A stretch of 64,000 bases of DNA from Enterobacter kobei (GTDB lineage: Bacteria; Pseudomonadota; Gammaproteobacteria; Enterobacterales; Enterobacteriaceae), in the NCBI RefSeq assembly GCF_001729765.1, contig NZ_CP017181.1:558001-622000 (forward strand). The letters are read 5' to 3'. Below are positions 35,071-46,491 of the stretch, piece by piece. Position 1 is the stretch's first letter; every line of letters begins with the position of its first letter. The translations under genes were made by a program, and so were the position numbers. The notes under the pieces are model-generated. The model was not told where the DNA came from, did not search any database, and saw nothing but the letters and a program-made list of their open reading frames with translations.

Positions 35071-36580
35071 GGCTTATCACGCGCGGCTGACGTTCCAGGA
35101 TGCGGGTATTGCGTGCGGCTTCTTCGCCAAGCCAGGTCGTATTGGTGCGCGAACCGGCTTCGCGGAATTTTTCCAGGTCCGACAGGCGCACCATGTAGCC
35201 CGTCACGCGGACCAGATCGTTACCCGCAACGTTGGCGGTGAACTCCCGCATACCGGCCCTGAACGCGCCCAGACAAAGCTGCACTATCGCCTGTGGGTTG
35301 CGTTTTACCGTCTCATCGAGCGTTAAAATATCGCTGATACCGGAGTGATAGTGTCTGTGATGTGGCGCAACGGCCAGCAGATGGCTGATGGGATCCGGTT
35401 CGTCACCATAAGGCAGACGCGCGCCTGGCGTGGTGCCTGAATCAGAGCTGATGCCCGACTGCGCATGGAGCATGGCGCGCTGTTTCCAGCCGTGCTTCAC
35501 AGGTGTGTTTTCTACAAACGCCGCAAGCTGTTCGCTGATGCGATAGCCCAGCGCGTTAGCCTGCTCGTCTTTGCCATAGCGACCGTTGATTCCGTCCTTC
35601 TCACAGAGCGTGTTTACCGCTTCCGCCAGGCCGTACATGCCAAACATTGGCACAAAACGCCCGGCATCAATCAGCCCCTCTTTTACCAGGAAGCTATTCT
35701 CAAAGAAGCCTGATTGTTGATAGAGAAAATCACAGCGGGCATCAATGATGGCGATTTGCTGCTGACAGTAGTGCGGAAGCGTACGGTTGAAGAAGTCGTC
35801 AACGGAGGTGCTGTGCTCCGCAATGGCTTTGAGGTTAAGGCGCACCAGGGTGCTGCCACCGCCAGCCAGCGGCAGGGAGTTGTAACAGCTCACCACGCCA
35901 AAACGGCCTTTTGTGAAAATTTTATCATTCACGGGGCCGTTTGAAATATGCGGTTTACTGCATTCGCAAATGTTTCTTGCCACCTCAAGCAGCAAATCGT
36001 CCGGGGTGATTTCAGGATCGTAAATAAAGGTCAGATTCGGCGCGACCTGCTTAAGCTCTGCATCTGCACGTAGAATGGCGCGGATGATGGGGCCGTCAGC
36101 GGGCCCGATGTTTGCGTGCATAAACGCATCAGGGAGCGTTCTGTCGAGATAGCGCCAGAAACGTTTTATTCGGCTATCGATTTCTTCTTGTGTTAGAATT
36201 CTAACATATGGATTCAGTATCGCATCAAGCTGCCCCAGATAGACCGGCATAGATGTCACTGAAGGAACATGATGGTAGAGAATGGTTAATAGCGAGAGGG
36301 CATCATCCAGATCCTTTGCCCCTTCCAGCTCCAGCCATTCAGAACCGTTAGCCAGGAATTTTTCATAATCCGGCAGGACGTAGCGCGGTTTGTAAGGCGC
36401 ATGGCCTTCGAACATGTCGCAGATAAATCCCTCGTCCAGCGCGGCGCGGGCGGCTTCAGGAAGTGCCGGATAAGGCAGGTTGTTTTCCGCTTCCAGCGCC
36501 AGAAAATGACGTTTTTGTTCCGGGGTTAACACCGGACTTGTCACAATGTGCTGGCAACGTTGTTGCAGGGTATCTGGCAT
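35045..36580 (-). CDS. yjjI: Glycyl radical family protein YjjI (DUF3029)
   Basis: Predicted glycyl-radical enzyme of 511 residues paired with YjjW. Near the C-terminus it has the radical-loop signature RVTGYMVRL, with the Gly that would carry the radical. A conserved block [19 protein letters not shown] lies mid-protein. The substrate is not settled to my knowledge. The gene is divergent from deoC, and two DeoR-type operators lie inside its coding sequence, so regulatory and coding constraints overlap here. Confidence 0.93.
   Translation of the reverse strand: MPDTLQQRCQHIVTSPVLTPEQKRHFLALEAENNLPYPALPEAARAALDEGFICDMFEGHAPYKPRYVLPDYEKFLANGSEWLELEGAKDLDDALSLLTILYHHVPSVTSMPVYLGQLDAILNPYVRILTQEEIDSRIKRFWRYLDRTLPDAFMHANIGPADGPIIRAILRADAELKQVAPNLTFIYDPEITPDDLLLEVARNICECSKPHISNGPVNDKIFTKGRFGVVSCYNSLPLAGGGSTLVRLNLKAIAEHSTSVDDFFNRTLPHYCQQQIAIIDARCDFLYQQSGFFENSFLVKEGLIDAGRFVPMFGMYGLAEAVNTLCEKDGINGRYGKDEQANALGYRISEQLAAFVENTPVKHGWKQRAMLHAQSGISSDSGTTPGARLPYGDEPDPISHLLAVAPHHRHYHSGISDILTLDETVKRNPQAIVQLCLGAFRAGMREFTANVAGNDLVRVTGYMVRLSDLEKFREAGSRTNTTWLGEEAARNTRILERQPRVISHEQQMRFS
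35912..35927. promoter_or_regulatory. Candidate distal deo operator inside yjjI
   Basis: TGTGAAAATTTTATCA matches the DeoR consensus TGTTAGAATTCTAACA at 12 of 16 positions. It lies 279 bp from the perfect site at 36191, about the spacing remembered for the upstream third operator of the E. coli deo operon. Confidence 0.45.
36191..36206. promoter_or_regulatory. Perfect DeoR operator (deoP1 region) inside yjjI
   Basis: TGTTAGAATTCTAACA is an exact 16-bp palindrome and the DeoR consensus itself. It lies within the 5' third of yjjI, about 590 bp upstream of the deoP2 site, close to the roughly 600-bp spacing of O1 and O2 in E. coli. It would form part of promoter deoP1 and of a DeoR repression loop. 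Confidence 0.9.
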
Positions 36581-36703
36581 GTTCGCTTCCTTGAGTGTTC
36601 TGCTGATGATGAACGAATTGTAGAAAGCCAGCCTGTTGGGGCTTTTGATCCCACAGGGGGTATCTCGGCTTTAGTCAGCAATAAGTGCGATAAAGTTTGA
36701 AGA

Positions 36704-36797
36704 AGATCTCATTACAGTAATGCAAATTTGTACGCAGTTTTCATTAACTGTGATGAATGTCGAAGTGTGGATGCGGGTGGATGTTAAAATACTCACA
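36704..36797 (+). promoter_or_regulatory. deoP2 promoter with CRP/CytR sites and degenerate DeoR operator
   Basis: Two CRP-like sites are visible (ATTACAGTAATGCAAAT around 36711-36727 and TGTGATGAATGTCGAAGTG at 36749-36767), spaced as in the E. coli CytR-controlled deoP2. At 36782-36797 TGTTAAAATACTCACA matches the DeoR consensus at 13 of 16 and contains the -10 box TAAAAT. Sequence around it closely follows the E. coli promoter. Confidence 0.8.
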
Positions 36798-36842
36798 GAC
36801 CCGCAAGGTAAAATTGATACGGCACTGCCGTTGGAGAATGTT

Positions 36843-37622
36843 ATGACCGATTTAACTGCAAGCAGCCTGCGCGCGTTGAAACTGATGGACCTGACTACCC
36901 TGAACGATGACGACACCAATGAGAAAGTCATCGCCCTGTGCCATCAGGCGAAAACGCCAGTGGGTAACACCGCAGCCATCTGTATCTACCCGCGCTTTAT
37001 TCCGATTGCCCGCAAAACGCTGAAAGAGCAGGGCACGCCGGATGTGCGCATTGCAACCGTAACTAACTTCCCGCACGGCAACGACGATATCGAGATTGCG
37101 CTGGCAGAAACCCGCGCGGCCATTGCTTATGGTGCAGACGAAGTTGACGTGGTATTCCCGTACCGCGCGCTGATCGCCGGTAACGAGCAGGTTGGCTTCG
37201 ACCTGGTGAAAGCCTGTAAAGACGCGTGCGCGGCGGCAAACGTGCTGCTGAAAGTGATTATCGAAACCGGTGAGCTGAAAGAAGAAGCGCTTATTCGTAA
37301 AGCGTCTGAAATCTCCATCAAAGCCGGTGCGGATTTCATTAAAACCTCTACCGGTAAAGTACCGGTGAATGCGACCCCGGAAAGCGCGCGCATCATGATG
37401 GAAGTCATTCGCGATATGGGCGTGTCCAAAACCGTTGGTTTCAAACCTGCGGGCGGCGTGCGTACTGCCGAAGACGCGCAGCAGTTCCTGGCGATTGCCG
37501 ACGAGCTGTTCGGCGCCGACTGGGCCGATTCCCGTCACTACCGCTTCGGTGCGTCCAGCCTGCTGGCAAGCCTGCTGAAAGCGCTGGGTCATGGCGACGG
37601 TAAGAGCGCAAGCAGCTACTGA
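36843..37622 (+). CDS. deoC: Deoxyribose-phosphate aldolase
   Basis: Class I aldolase that splits 2-deoxyribose 5-phosphate into acetaldehyde and glyceraldehyde 3-phosphate. It has 259 residues with the Schiff-base Lys167 (DFIKTSTGK), Asp102 and Lys201 at the E. coli positions. I chose the ATG at 36843 from the match to the E. coli N-terminus; the open frame extends upstream through the promoter. It is the first gene of the deoCABD nucleoside-catabolism operon. Confidence 0.98.
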   Translation: MTDLTASSLRALKLMDLTTLNDDDTNEKVIALCHQAKTPVGNTAAICIYPRFIPIARKTLKEQGTPDVRIATVTNFPHGNDDIEIALAETRAAIAYGADEVDVVFPYRALIAGNEQVGFDLVKACKDACAAANVLLKVIIETGELKEEALIRKASEISIKAGADFIKTSTGKVPVNATPESARIMMEVIRDMGVSKTVGFKPAGGVRTAEDAQQFLAIADELFGADWADSRHYRFGASSLLASLLKALGHGDGKSASSY

Positions 37623-37625
37623 TTG

Positions 37626-37702
37626 CCAGGCAATGCCGGATGACGCTTTGCTTATCCGGCCTACAGGGTCGTAGGGCGGGTAAGCGTAGCGCCACCCGCC
37701 AC
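37626..37702. repeat. REP/BIME-like element between deoC and deoA
   Basis: Two inverted GC-rich palindromes (GCCGGATGACG ... TTATCCGGCC and GGCGGGTAAGCG ... GCCACCCGCC). Such elements within operons often stabilise the upstream message. Confidence 0.8.
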
Positions 37703-37731
37703 AATTCCCCCGATTCCGCATGGAGGTTACC

Positions 37732-39054
37732 GTGTTTCTCGCACAAGAAATTATTCGTAAAAAACGTGATGGTCATGCATTAAGCGACGAAGAGATCCGC
37801 TTCTTTATCAATGGCATTCGTGATAACACCGTCTCTGAAGGGCAGATTGCGGCTCTGGCGATGACCATTTTCTTCCACGATATGTCGATGCCCGAGCGCG
37901 TGTCGCTGACCATGGCGATGCGAGATTCAGGAACCGTTCTGGACTGGAAAAGCCTTAACCTTAACGGCCCGATTGTGGACAAACACTCCACCGGCGGTGT
38001 GGGTGACGTGACCTCCCTGATGCTGGGCCCTATGGTGGCCGCCTGTGGCGGTTACATCCCGATGATTTCCGGGCGCGGTCTGGGCCACACCGGCGGTACG
38101 CTCGACAAACTGGAAGCCATTCCGGGCTTCGATATCTTCCCGGATGACAACCGCTTCCGCGACATTATTAAAGACGTGGGTGTGGCAATTATCGGCCAGA
38201 CCAGCTCTCTTGCCCCGGCAGACAAGCGTTTCTACGCGACCCGCGACATCACCGCCACCGTTGACTCCATTCCGTTGATCACCGCCTCTATTCTGGCGAA
38301 AAAGCTGGCAGAAGGGCTGGACGCGCTGGTGATGGACGTGAAGGTGGGCAGCGGTGCCTTTATGCCGACCTATGAACTTTCTGCCCAGCTCGCCGAAGCG
38401 ATCGTTGGCGTCTCCAACGGCGCAGGCGTGCGCACCACCGCGCTGCTCACTGACATGAACCAGGTACTGGCCTCCAGCGCCGGTAACGCGGTCGAAGTGC
38501 GTGAAGCCGTCCAGTTCCTGACGGGGGAATACCGCAACCCGCGCCTGTTCGACGTGACCATGGCGCTGTGTGTAGAGATGCTGATCTCCGGCAAGCTGGC
38601 GAAAGACGAGGCGGAAGCCCGCGCGAAACTGCAGGCCGTGCTGGACAACGGCAAAGCGGCAGAGATCTTTGGCCGTATGGTCGCCGCACAAAAAGGCCCG
38701 ACCGACTTCGTTGAGAATTACGCCAAATACCTGCCAACCGCGACGCTCAGCAAAGCCGTATATGCCGACAGCGAGGGCTTTGTCTCAGCAATGGACACCC
38801 GTGCGCTGGGTATGGCGGTGGTCTCGATGGGCGGCGGTCGTCGTCAGGCGTCAGACACCATTGATTACAGCGTCGGCTTTACCGATATGGCCCGTCTGGG
38901 CGACAGCGTTGATGGCCAACGTCCGCTGGCGGTGATCCACGCCAAAGACGAAGCCAGCTGGCAGGACGCGGCGAAGGCGGTGAAAGCGGCCATTACGCTT
39001 GCTGATAAAGCGCCAGAAAGCTCACCTTCGGTCTATCGCCGTATCACCGAATAG
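37732..39054 (+). CDS. deoA: Thymidine phosphorylase
   Basis: Phosphorolyses thymidine and deoxyuridine to the base and deoxyribose 1-phosphate. It has 440 residues with the family signature [16 protein letters not shown] (about residues 113-128) and the phosphate/pyrimidine-site residues in KHSTGGVGD and [21 protein letters not shown] chose the GTG at 37732 (GGAGG ribosome site), which gives the E. coli N-terminus; a reading four codons longer is possible. Confidence 0.97.
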   Translation: MFLAQEIIRKKRDGHALSDEEIRFFINGIRDNTVSEGQIAALAMTIFFHDMSMPERVSLTMAMRDSGTVLDWKSLNLNGPIVDKHSTGGVGDVTSLMLGPMVAACGGYIPMISGRGLGHTGGTLDKLEAIPGFDIFPDDNRFRDIIKDVGVAIIGQTSSLAPADKRFYATRDITATVDSIPLITASILAKKLAEGLDALVMDVKVGSGAFMPTYELSAQLAEAIVGVSNGAGVRTTALLTDMNQVLASSAGNAVEVREAVQFLTGEYRNPRLFDVTMALCVEMLISGKLAKDEAEARAKLQAVLDNGKAAEIFGRMVAAQKGPTDFVENYAKYLPTATLSKAVYADSEGFVSAMDTRALGMAVVSMGGGRRQASDTIDYSVGFTDMARLGDSVDGQRPLAVIHAKDEASWQDAAKAVKAAITLADKAPESSPSVYRRITE

Positions 39055-39065
39055 CGGTATACTGA

Positions 39066-40331
<1,266 letters not shown>

Positions 40332-40333
40332 GG

Positions 40334-40409
40334 TCATTGCCCGGTGGCGCTTCGCTTACCGGGCCTACGGTTTTGTAGGCCGGGTAAGGCGTAGCCGCCA
40401 CCCGGCAAA
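40334..40409. repeat. REP/BIME-like element between deoB and deoD
   Basis: Inverted pair GCCCGGTGGCGC ... TTACCGGGCCTAC and GTAGGCCGGGTAAGGCG ... GCCACCCGGC, the usual enterobacterial REP layout. It lies within the deo operon. Confidence 0.85.
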
Positions 40410-40434
40410 AACAACAATGTAAAAGGAACTGAAG

Positions 40435-41154
40435 ATGGCAACTCCTCACATTAACGCAGAAATGGGTGATTTCGCTGACGTCGTATTGATGCCGGGCGAC
40501 CCGCTGCGCGCGAAGCACATTGCAGAAACTTTCCTCGAAGACGTGCGTGAAGTGAACAACGTGCGCGGCATGCTGGGTTTCACCGGTACCTATAAAGGCC
40601 GCAAAATCTCTGTGATGGGCCACGGTATGGGTATCCCATCCTGCTCTATCTACACCAAAGAGCTGATCACCGATTTCGGCGTGAAGAAAATCATCCGCGT
40701 GGGATCCTGCGGCGCGGTGCGCATGGATGTTAAGCTGCGTGATGTGGTTATCGGCATGGGCGCATGCACAGATTCTAAAGTGAACCGTATTCGCTTTAAG
40801 GATCATGACTTCGCGGCGATTGCTGACTTCGACATGGTGCGTAACGCGGTGGACGCGGCCAAAGCGCTGGGCGTTGATGCGCGCGTAGGCAACCTCTTCT
40901 CTGCCGATCTGTTCTACTCCCCGGACGGTGAAATGTTCGACGTGATGGAGAAGTACGGCATCCTCGGCGTGGAGATGGAAGCGGCGGGTATCTACGGCGT
41001 AGCGGCAGAATTCGGTGCGAAAGCGCTGACCATCTGCACCGTCTCTGACCATATCCGTACCCACGAGCAGACGACCGCTGCTGAACGTCAGACCACCTTC
41101 AACGACATGATCAAAATCGCGCTGGAATCCGTTCTGCTGGGCGATAAAGAGTAA
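40435..41154 (+). CDS. deoD: Purine nucleoside phosphorylase DeoD
   Basis: Hexameric phosphorylase that cleaves purine (deoxy)nucleosides. It has 239 residues with the family signature [16 protein letters not shown] (about residues 62-77), the nucleoside-site [10 protein letters not shown] and catalytic Asp in TVSDHIRT. An AAAAGGA ribosome site lies before the ATG. It is the last gene of deoCABD and is followed by a terminator. Confidence 0.98.
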   Translation: MATPHINAEMGDFADVVLMPGDPLRAKHIAETFLEDVREVNNVRGMLGFTGTYKGRKISVMGHGMGIPSCSIYTKELITDFGVKKIIRVGSCGAVRMDVKLRDVVIGMGACTDSKVNRIRFKDHDFAAIADFDMVRNAVDAAKALGVDARVGNLFSADLFYSPDGEMFDVMEKYGILGVEMEAAGIYGVAAEFGAKALTICTVSDHIRTHEQTTAAERQTTFNDMIKIALESVLLGDKE

Positions 41155-41164
41155 TGTTGTGCTG

Positions 41165-41190
41165 CCGGGCGGCGAAAGCCGCCCGGTTTC
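41165..41190. terminator. Terminator after deoD
   Basis: Perfect 9-bp stem CCGGGCGGC / GCCGCCCGG with a GAAA tetraloop, followed by TTTCTGTG on the plus strand. It separates deoD from the convergent fimbrial operon and may serve both. Confidence 0.85.
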
Positions 41191-41196
41191 TGTGAC

Positions 41197-41901
41197 TTAC
41201 AGGTACACCACGCTGATGGTGGCCTGACCATCAAACTCGGTATCTTCTGTCAGAGACAGTTTCTTCAGGTTTTCCACTGCCAGCGAGATGTTCAGCGGGA
41301 AAGAGACGCTGGTCACCGCCATCGGAGCCGTTTTGCCCGCAGAGGCGACGCTCATTAAGCCCAGATCCTTATTGGCGATAGTGCCACCATTGGCTTTTTG
41401 CCAGCGACTCATGCCCACACCAGCAGTGACTGCCGTACGAATCGGTTCAACCGTCGCCCCGTTTGCCGTCACTTCACCCGTGCTGGTATAGATGGAATAG
41501 GCACCGATATTCTTGCCATCGTGCGTTTTGCCAAGGCCAAAGGTCGTCATGCTGCCGCGCAGTTCGCCGCCGTTTGACGTGGCGTTCTGCACCTTCAGGT
41601 TTGAGTCGGTTCCGGTGCTGGCGTTCGAATCCGTCCGGTTGTCGGCAATACTCCAGCCCACTTTGGTAGGGGTAGGGCAGGTGATAGTCAGTGTCAGACC
41701 CTTTTCACCTAACTGCGTGGTCTGGGTTTGCGAGAGATCGCCAACCTGAACGGTACCGAAGTCAATCACGCCATCGTTGCTGAGTTCCGGCGTACAGGAG
41801 TTGCTGGTCAGTGAGGCTTTCACTTTCAGCACTGCCGTATCTCCCGCATGAGCACAGGTCGCTGTCAGCGCCAGCGCAGCGGCAAGGAGACTCTTTTTCA
41901 T
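41197..41901 (-). CDS. DUF1120-family fimbrial subunit (third paralogue)
   Basis: Secreted pilus subunit of 234 residues. A signal peptide (KKSLLAAALALTATCAHAG) is followed by the DUF1120 pattern: Cys in SNSCTPELSNDG, the strand IDFGTVQVGDLS, Cys in TLTITCPTPTKVGWSI, NRTDSNA, and the C-terminal ATISVVYL strand. It is a paralogue of the genes at 45775 and 46731 and shares their translation leader. It lies last in the operon, after the minor subunit gene, with a 112-bp gap that could hold its own promoter. Confidence 0.85.
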   Translation of the reverse strand: MKKSLLAAALALTATCAHAGDTAVLKVKASLTSNSCTPELSNDGVIDFGTVQVGDLSQTQTTQLGEKGLTLTITCPTPTKVGWSIADNRTDSNASTGTDSNLKVQNATSNGGELRGSMTTFGLGKTHDGKNIGAYSIYTSTGEVTANGATVEPIRTAVTAGVGMSRWQKANGGTIANKDLGLMSVASAGKTAPMAVTSVSFPLNISLAVENLKKLSLTEDTEFDGQATISVVYL

Positions 41902-42013
41902 GGTTATTCCTTAACATAGATATATCGTTAAAATAAATGGACGAATCCACGTGCTTTGCCTTTATTTTTCTTCTTTTCTCTTCACCCGAATAATCTATTC
42001 GGCGGTGAATGCG

Positions 42014-42577
42014 TTACTCTGTCGTTAATAGCTCCCAGGCGAGTGCGCTTTCCAGCTCGGTATTATCTGGAATGCCGCGCAGCTGATCGTCATTAATGAC
42101 AGGTATAATTTTTATCGTCACACTCATTTGTTTGCCACGCACCGGCAGGCCATTTTGATATGCAAGGATGCCGTCATTATTCCTCAGAAAGACTTTTTCC
42201 TTGGGGGTTTCCGCAGAGGTGAACGAGACCCGGTCAGAGGTTCTGACCAGATTATAGTGATGACCATCGACCAGAATATTGCTGGCAACCAGCACCAGTC
42301 GGCTCTTCTGACCAAACAGAACGCCCCCGTTGCTGCCGGACGTGGATTGCAGAAAAAGCGCCATCACCCTTGGCTGCGGGCAAAAAACCGTGGCGGTGAC
42401 CTCTTTGCCCGGCATGCGGTTCCAGTTTTTACGCGAGGTGATAATGTCATCCTGTTTGAATCTGCCAAAGGAGACGTTCGGTTGCGACAGCGTAATTTGA
42501 CACGCTTCGGCCACGACATAAGACGAAAAAAGTGATGCTGCACCGATGAGCACTGCGTTAACTATTTTCACTGGCAA
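42014..42577 (-). CDS. Fimbrial minor subunit
   Basis: Predicted secreted subunit of 187 residues with a signal peptide (IVNAVLIGAASLFSSYVVAEA) and a single pilin-like domain (CQITLSQPNVSFGRF; Cys in TVFCPQPRVM). It lacks the DUF1120 CTPELSN start shared by the other three subunits, so it may be a tip or adaptor subunit. Its start overlaps the usher stop by 10 bp. I do not recognise a closer family. Confidence 0.72.
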   Translation of the reverse strand: MPVKIVNAVLIGAASLFSSYVVAEACQITLSQPNVSFGRFKQDDIITSRKNWNRMPGKEVTATVFCPQPRVMALFLQSTSGSNGGVLFGQKSRLVLVASNILVDGHHYNLVRTSDRVSFTSAETPKEKVFLRNNDGILAYQNGLPVRGKQMSVTIKIIPVINDDQLRGIPDNTELESALAWELLTTE

Positions 42578-44985
42578 ACTCCTTCTGCTTTTTCGTAATA
42601 GGCGTCTTTATCTTTTTCGTCTTTCAGGGTGTAAGCGATCTGGCAGAGTTTGGTTAAATTGTCGTCCACCACATAAAGCGCAGGCGTATCCGACGCATCG
42701 GGAATAAATACGCTGCCGTTATCCATTACGCTGACAATATAGTTACCGTCCTGATCCACCACGCTCAGCCCTTTTTCCAGCCATGACCCGTTGACTCGCT
42801 TGACGTCCAGCATGACGCGACGCGTATTCAGTACGTTAAAATCGATCAGCGCAAAAGAGCCATACGCGGCGGAGACGGTCTGAATACCGTTTGATAAATC
42901 CATTCCCTGAGGTAACGAGCTGGCATTAATCACAATTTGCGATTTTTGCCATTCCCGAAGTCCGGGAACCACGGCCTGTCCCCAGCGATCTGTCCAGACG
43001 GTTCCATCGGGGGTGGTGATTTCAATACCGCTTTCCGGTTCGCTTAACCGGGCGATGCCGAATGTCTCTTTTACCGGATAGGGCGAAAACGTTATGCCAT
43101 GACGATGCAGCGCTACGCCACCGTTTAAGGATGCGCTGTAGTTATGCTGATTGCCGTCATTCAGGCCAGCGGATAAACCGAGCTGCGTATAGTGAAGGTT
43201 GGTGGTGATATTGCCGTTAAAGGCGTTACTCTTATCCTGGTTATCGCGGTCTGCGGAGACGTTGTAGTTAAGGTTTTGACCGATAGAGCCGCTTTCCTGA
43301 ACGCCATAATTTTGTTTTTCCCCCTGAGCGCGCATGTAGGTACTGACGCGATCCTCGCCAAAAGGAACGATCAGGCTGACATAAAAGAGATCGTCATCGC
43401 GGCTGGTGCTGCTCTGGTTCTGGGTATCACTATTGCTCATGGCATGCTGCCAGTTTACGGACAGCGAGGTACGCCCGAGACTTTTACTCCAGGAGGCCAT
43501 CAGATAGCGTGAATCACCGCTGTTTTCATCACCGGAATTCACGCTGTATTGCATTGAGATCGCGCCAATGTACTCATTGTTCCAGGTGAGGCTGGCGTTC
43601 CAGTTATTTTCGTAGGTCTGCGCCTCTTCATCCATGGCTTCCGTGAGTTCGCGGAAGCCGCCGCTGAACTGGGACGCGCTTACCCCCATCGTCAGCTGGG
43701 CGGGCAGTAAGATATTGCTACTAAGTTCAGCCTTGCTGCCCTTCAGTCGATCGTAAAAGCGGGACTGGCTCAGTAAAAAGCTCGGTGAGATCGCCCAGTT
43801 TTCGTTAATGGAAACGTCGAGTTTGGCACCGGTAGCCTGATATTTTTCTGCCAGTACGCCGGCGGTTACGGCGGACATTCGTGTGTTCAGCATGGTTCCG
43901 TCAGAGAGCGTAAATACCCAGGGCGTACTTGACTCATCCCCGCTGTCGCGAACCCGTCCGAGAGAGAGGTTTAACCCTTCGGCACGGTTACTTCCCTGTA
44001 TATTGAGGGCGGAAGAGGGGACGGTGAATTGGGTTGTCGAACCGTCCGTTTCCACCACGCTGACGTCAAGATCGACATTTCCGCGCACCACGGGCACGTC
44101 CGTCAGGGAGAAAGGGCCTGCGTTGACCAGGGAAGAGTAGATCAGCTGTCCCGACTGGCGAACCTCTACGCGGGCCTGATTCGTCCGGGCAATTCCCGAC
44201 ACCTCAGTGGCCTGGATATTAGGCTGAAGGCCGGTTTCAGGCATCAGCTGCACGCCGGTGATTTGCGCGCCGCTAAACAGGGCCGAATTGACGTTGATCT
44301 GCCCAACCTGCGCCCGCATTTTCCGCTCTTCAAAAACGTGTTCAGCGTAGGTGTACAGGTTCTCTGTGCTGCGAGTCCCGTTGTCATCCGTCAAAATGAA
44401 ATTGCTGCGCAGCGTCCAGTTCGCAAGGTTAATGCCTGCCCCCAAATTTCCCTGGGCATAACGGCTGCTCCCGCCCGAGCCGTACTCGTTAATGTTACTG
44501 AAGGCGCTATAGTTAATTAAGCCCGCAACACCGCCGTGCGAGTAATATTTCGCGGCATAAAATCCAGTGTCCATTGCCTCTGCGGGAACGAAAATCTCCA
44601 GTGATTCGGTATTCGGTAGAAGCGTTACCGTCGCGGAAGGGTAATCTTTCAGCAGGTTATGACATTTCTCTTTTTCGCTGATATTCAATGGCAGTAGGCC
44701 AGCTGCACGGGTGAAGTCATCATCAATGCAAAGCTGCCCCTCTTCTCCTACCCGAATGGCCAGGCTCCCCTTCTCAACGCCGTTAATTTTGACCTGCACG
44801 GCATGCTGGCCGGGCAGGTAGCGTTGTGCATCAGAGAAGTAATGGGCGAGATTAGTACTGATTCCCCGCGAGGCCAGTATATCGGTATTGAAATCCAGAT
44901 CGGATGCATGCAGCGCCGACGACGGCAGAAAAGCGACCGCCACTGCTGTTCGACGCATCGTGTTTTGCAAAGCGCGCGGTATCAC
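42568..44985 (-). CDS. Fimbrial outer-membrane usher (FimD/PapC family)
   Basis: Outer-membrane assembly pore of 805 residues. A short signal sequence is followed by the N-terminal usher domain (DLDFNTDILASRG, LPGQHAVQVKING), the 24-strand barrel with a plug domain (ATEVSGIARTNQARVEV, VPVVRGNVDLDVSVVETDGS) and C-terminal domains ending with a Cys pair. It is typical of classical chaperone-usher systems and quite unlike the archaic usher at 7328. It lies 18 bp after the chaperone gene. Confidence 0.93.
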   Translation of the reverse strand: MIPRALQNTMRRTAVAVAFLPSSALHASDLDFNTDILASRGISTNLAHYFSDAQRYLPGQHAVQVKINGVEKGSLAIRVGEEGQLCIDDDFTRAAGLLPLNISEKEKCHNLLKDYPSATVTLLPNTESLEIFVPAEAMDTGFYAAKYYSHGGVAGLINYSAFSNINEYGSGGSSRYAQGNLGAGINLANWTLRSNFILTDDNGTRSTENLYTYAEHVFEERKMRAQVGQINVNSALFSGAQITGVQLMPETGLQPNIQATEVSGIARTNQARVEVRQSGQLIYSSLVNAGPFSLTDVPVVRGNVDLDVSVVETDGSTTQFTVPSSALNIQGSNRAEGLNLSLGRVRDSGDESSTPWVFTLSDGTMLNTRMSAVTAGVLAEKYQATGAKLDVSINENWAISPSFLLSQSRFYDRLKGSKAELSSNILLPAQLTMGVSASQFSGGFRELTEAMDEEAQTYENNWNASLTWNNEYIGAISMQYSVNSGDENSGDSRYLMASWSKSLGRTSLSVNWQHAMSNSDTQNQSSTSRDDDLFYVSLIVPFGEDRVSTYMRAQGEKQNYGVQESGSIGQNLNYNVSADRDNQDKSNAFNGNITTNLHYTQLGLSAGLNDGNQHNYSASLNGGVALHRHGITFSPYPVKETFGIARLSEPESGIEITTPDGTVWTDRWGQAVVPGLREWQKSQIVINASSLPQGMDLSNGIQTVSAAYGSFALIDFNVLNTRRVMLDVKRVNGSWLEKGLSVVDQDGNYIVSVMDNGSVFIPDASDTPALYVVDDNLTKLCQIAYTLKDEKDKDAYYEKAEGVCQ

Positions 44986-45003
44986 TAAAAATTCCCTGTG
45001 ATA

Positions 45004-45705
45004 TCAGCGTGTAAGCGCGGAAGTGTACTTATCCACTTCAATCCCGTAGCGACTGGCAGGGTTGAACTCGACGGCATTATCGCCGCTACCGATCGGGGTA
45101 TTTGTCTGCACCTTCATGGTCTCACCCGGCAGGATAAAGGTTTTATTAACCACTCCCTCGGTGTGGGAAGGCAGTAGCGTCACTGATGTGGAAAAACGTA
45201 CAACGTACGGCGAGGTATTACGGACCTGAACCTCTTTCTCTTGTACGGACCAGGTCAGTAATTTCCATGCATCCGTGACAACAGGAAGATTTTTAGGATG
45301 GATCAACACCGGTAAATCCTGACGAAGATTGATACCGACTTTAACGTTTTTATCTTTGGTTTTAGGCGGAATGCCTTCAAAGATCACGCGTTTATAATGT
45401 TCAACGGTCAGCGGTTCTTTGGTTTCAAGAATAAAGCGCACCTGCTGTTCCTGGCCTGGCTCAAGGCGTACAACCGGCTGAGTGACGTTGAGCTTGACCC
45501 CATTCTCCCCCTCGATGTCGTTAATGGAGGTATAAAGCAGGGTGGGGATGGAGTCCGTGTTTTTCACACTCATGACACCGCCGTGGTTGGCTTCATCAAT
45601 CATCAGCAGTGTGGTTTCTGGCACCATGCCTGCAGCATAGACTGTCGCTGGAAGGGTGAGAAAAAGAGCGCAGACCAAAGGAGAAGTTTTCACAATTCTT
45701 TCCAT
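45004..45705 (-). CDS. Fimbrial periplasmic chaperone (PapD family)
   Basis: Periplasmic chaperone of 233 residues for the DUF1120 subunits. It has a signal peptide (LVCALFLTLPATVYA), then two Ig-like domains: GMVPETTLLMIDEANHGG at the N-terminus, the subunit-binding G1 strand (VVRLEPGQEQQVRFIL), and a C-terminal domain with NTSPYVVRFS and ILPGETMKV. It is downstream of the second subunit gene, behind a hairpin, and upstream of the usher. Confidence 0.9.
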   Translation of the reverse strand: MERIVKTSPLVCALFLTLPATVYAAGMVPETTLLMIDEANHGGVMSVKNTDSIPTLLYTSINDIEGENGVKLNVTQPVVRLEPGQEQQVRFILETKEPLTVEHYKRVIFEGIPPKTKDKNVKVGINLRQDLPVLIHPKNLPVVTDAWKLLTWSVQEKEVQVRNTSPYVVRFSTSVTLLPSHTEGVVNKTFILPGETMKVQTNTPIGSGDNAVEFNPASRYGIEVDKYTSALTR

Positions 45706-45731
45706 GAATATTGATATTGAACAATGGGTTA

Positions 45732-45757
45732 AAACTCCCCGCCTGAGCGGGGAGTTT
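45732..45757 (-). terminator. Hairpin between second DUF1120 subunit and chaperone
   Basis: Perfect 11-bp stem AAACTCCCCGC / GCGGGGAGTTT with a 4-base loop; on the minus strand it is followed by TTAACCC after a short T-run. It could act as a partial terminator or mRNA stabiliser so that subunit mRNA exceeds chaperone and usher mRNA. Confidence 0.7.
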
Positions 45758-45774
45758 AGCGTCGTGAATGCGGG

Positions 45775-46491
45775 TTACAGATAAACCAGCGTGATTGTGG
45801 ACTGACCGTCCAGGTCGGTCCTGTCAGTCAGGGTCAGATTTTTGCTTGGCGCAATCGCCAGCGCGATCTTCAGAGGGAAAGCCGCCGTCGTGAAGGCCAG
45901 CGGAGCGCGTTCACCGGTTTTGGCAACGGTCATGACGTCGGTACCATCGTTAGTGAGGATGCCGGTGGCCCACAGGTTGATCCAGCTTCTGCTGCTGATG
46001 GTACCGCCGGTATACATCGCTGCGGCGATAGGCTGAACGGTTGCACCGTCAGCAGTGACCGCGTTCATGTAAGTTGAAACTGAATAGGCACCGATACTTT
46101 CGCCAGCGCTGGTTTTTCCGACACCGTTGAGCTGGTAATCGCCGTATGCCTGCGCGCCGCTTGCGGTAGCGTTATCCACATGGAACTCGCTTGACGTTTT
46201 ATGTGCGCCCGCGTTTGAGTCTTTGCGGTCATCTTTGATTGTCCAGCCGACGCGGGTCGCAGACTGACATGTGATGGTCAGAGTGACATCTTTATGCCCA
46301 GCCTGATAAGCCACACCGGAGGAGAGTGAGTCCAGACCCACTTCGCCAAAATCGGCCACGCCGCCGTTGCTAATTTCAGGAACGCAGCCTGCGCTGGTCA
46401 GCGTACCGTGAACTTTTAACATTGCAGTAGGTTCGGCATAAACTGCTGTCGCCGCCATCATGATAACGGTGGCGAGAAGGCACTTTTTCAT
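45775..46491 (-). CDS. DUF1120-family fimbrial subunit (second paralogue)
   Basis: Secreted pilus subunit of 238 residues: signal peptide (KKCLLATVIMMAATAVYA), conserved CVPEISNGGVADFGEVGLDSLS, TLTITCQSATRVGWTI, DDRKDSNAG, and the final STITLVYL strand. It is closest in layout to the paralogue upstream (46731), with the same 17-base leader before the ATG. It lies between two hairpins, 69 bp upstream of the chaperone gene. Confidence 0.87.
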   Translation of the reverse strand: MKKCLLATVIMMAATAVYAEPTAMLKVHGTLTSAGCVPEISNGGVADFGEVGLDSLSSGVAYQAGHKDVTLTITCQSATRVGWTIKDDRKDSNAGAHKTSSEFHVDNATASGAQAYGDYQLNGVGKTSAGESIGAYSVSTYMNAVTADGATVQPIAAAMYTGGTISSRSWINLWATGILTNDGTDVMTVAKTGERAPLAFTTAAFPLKIALAIAPSKNLTLTDRTDLDGQSTITLVYL

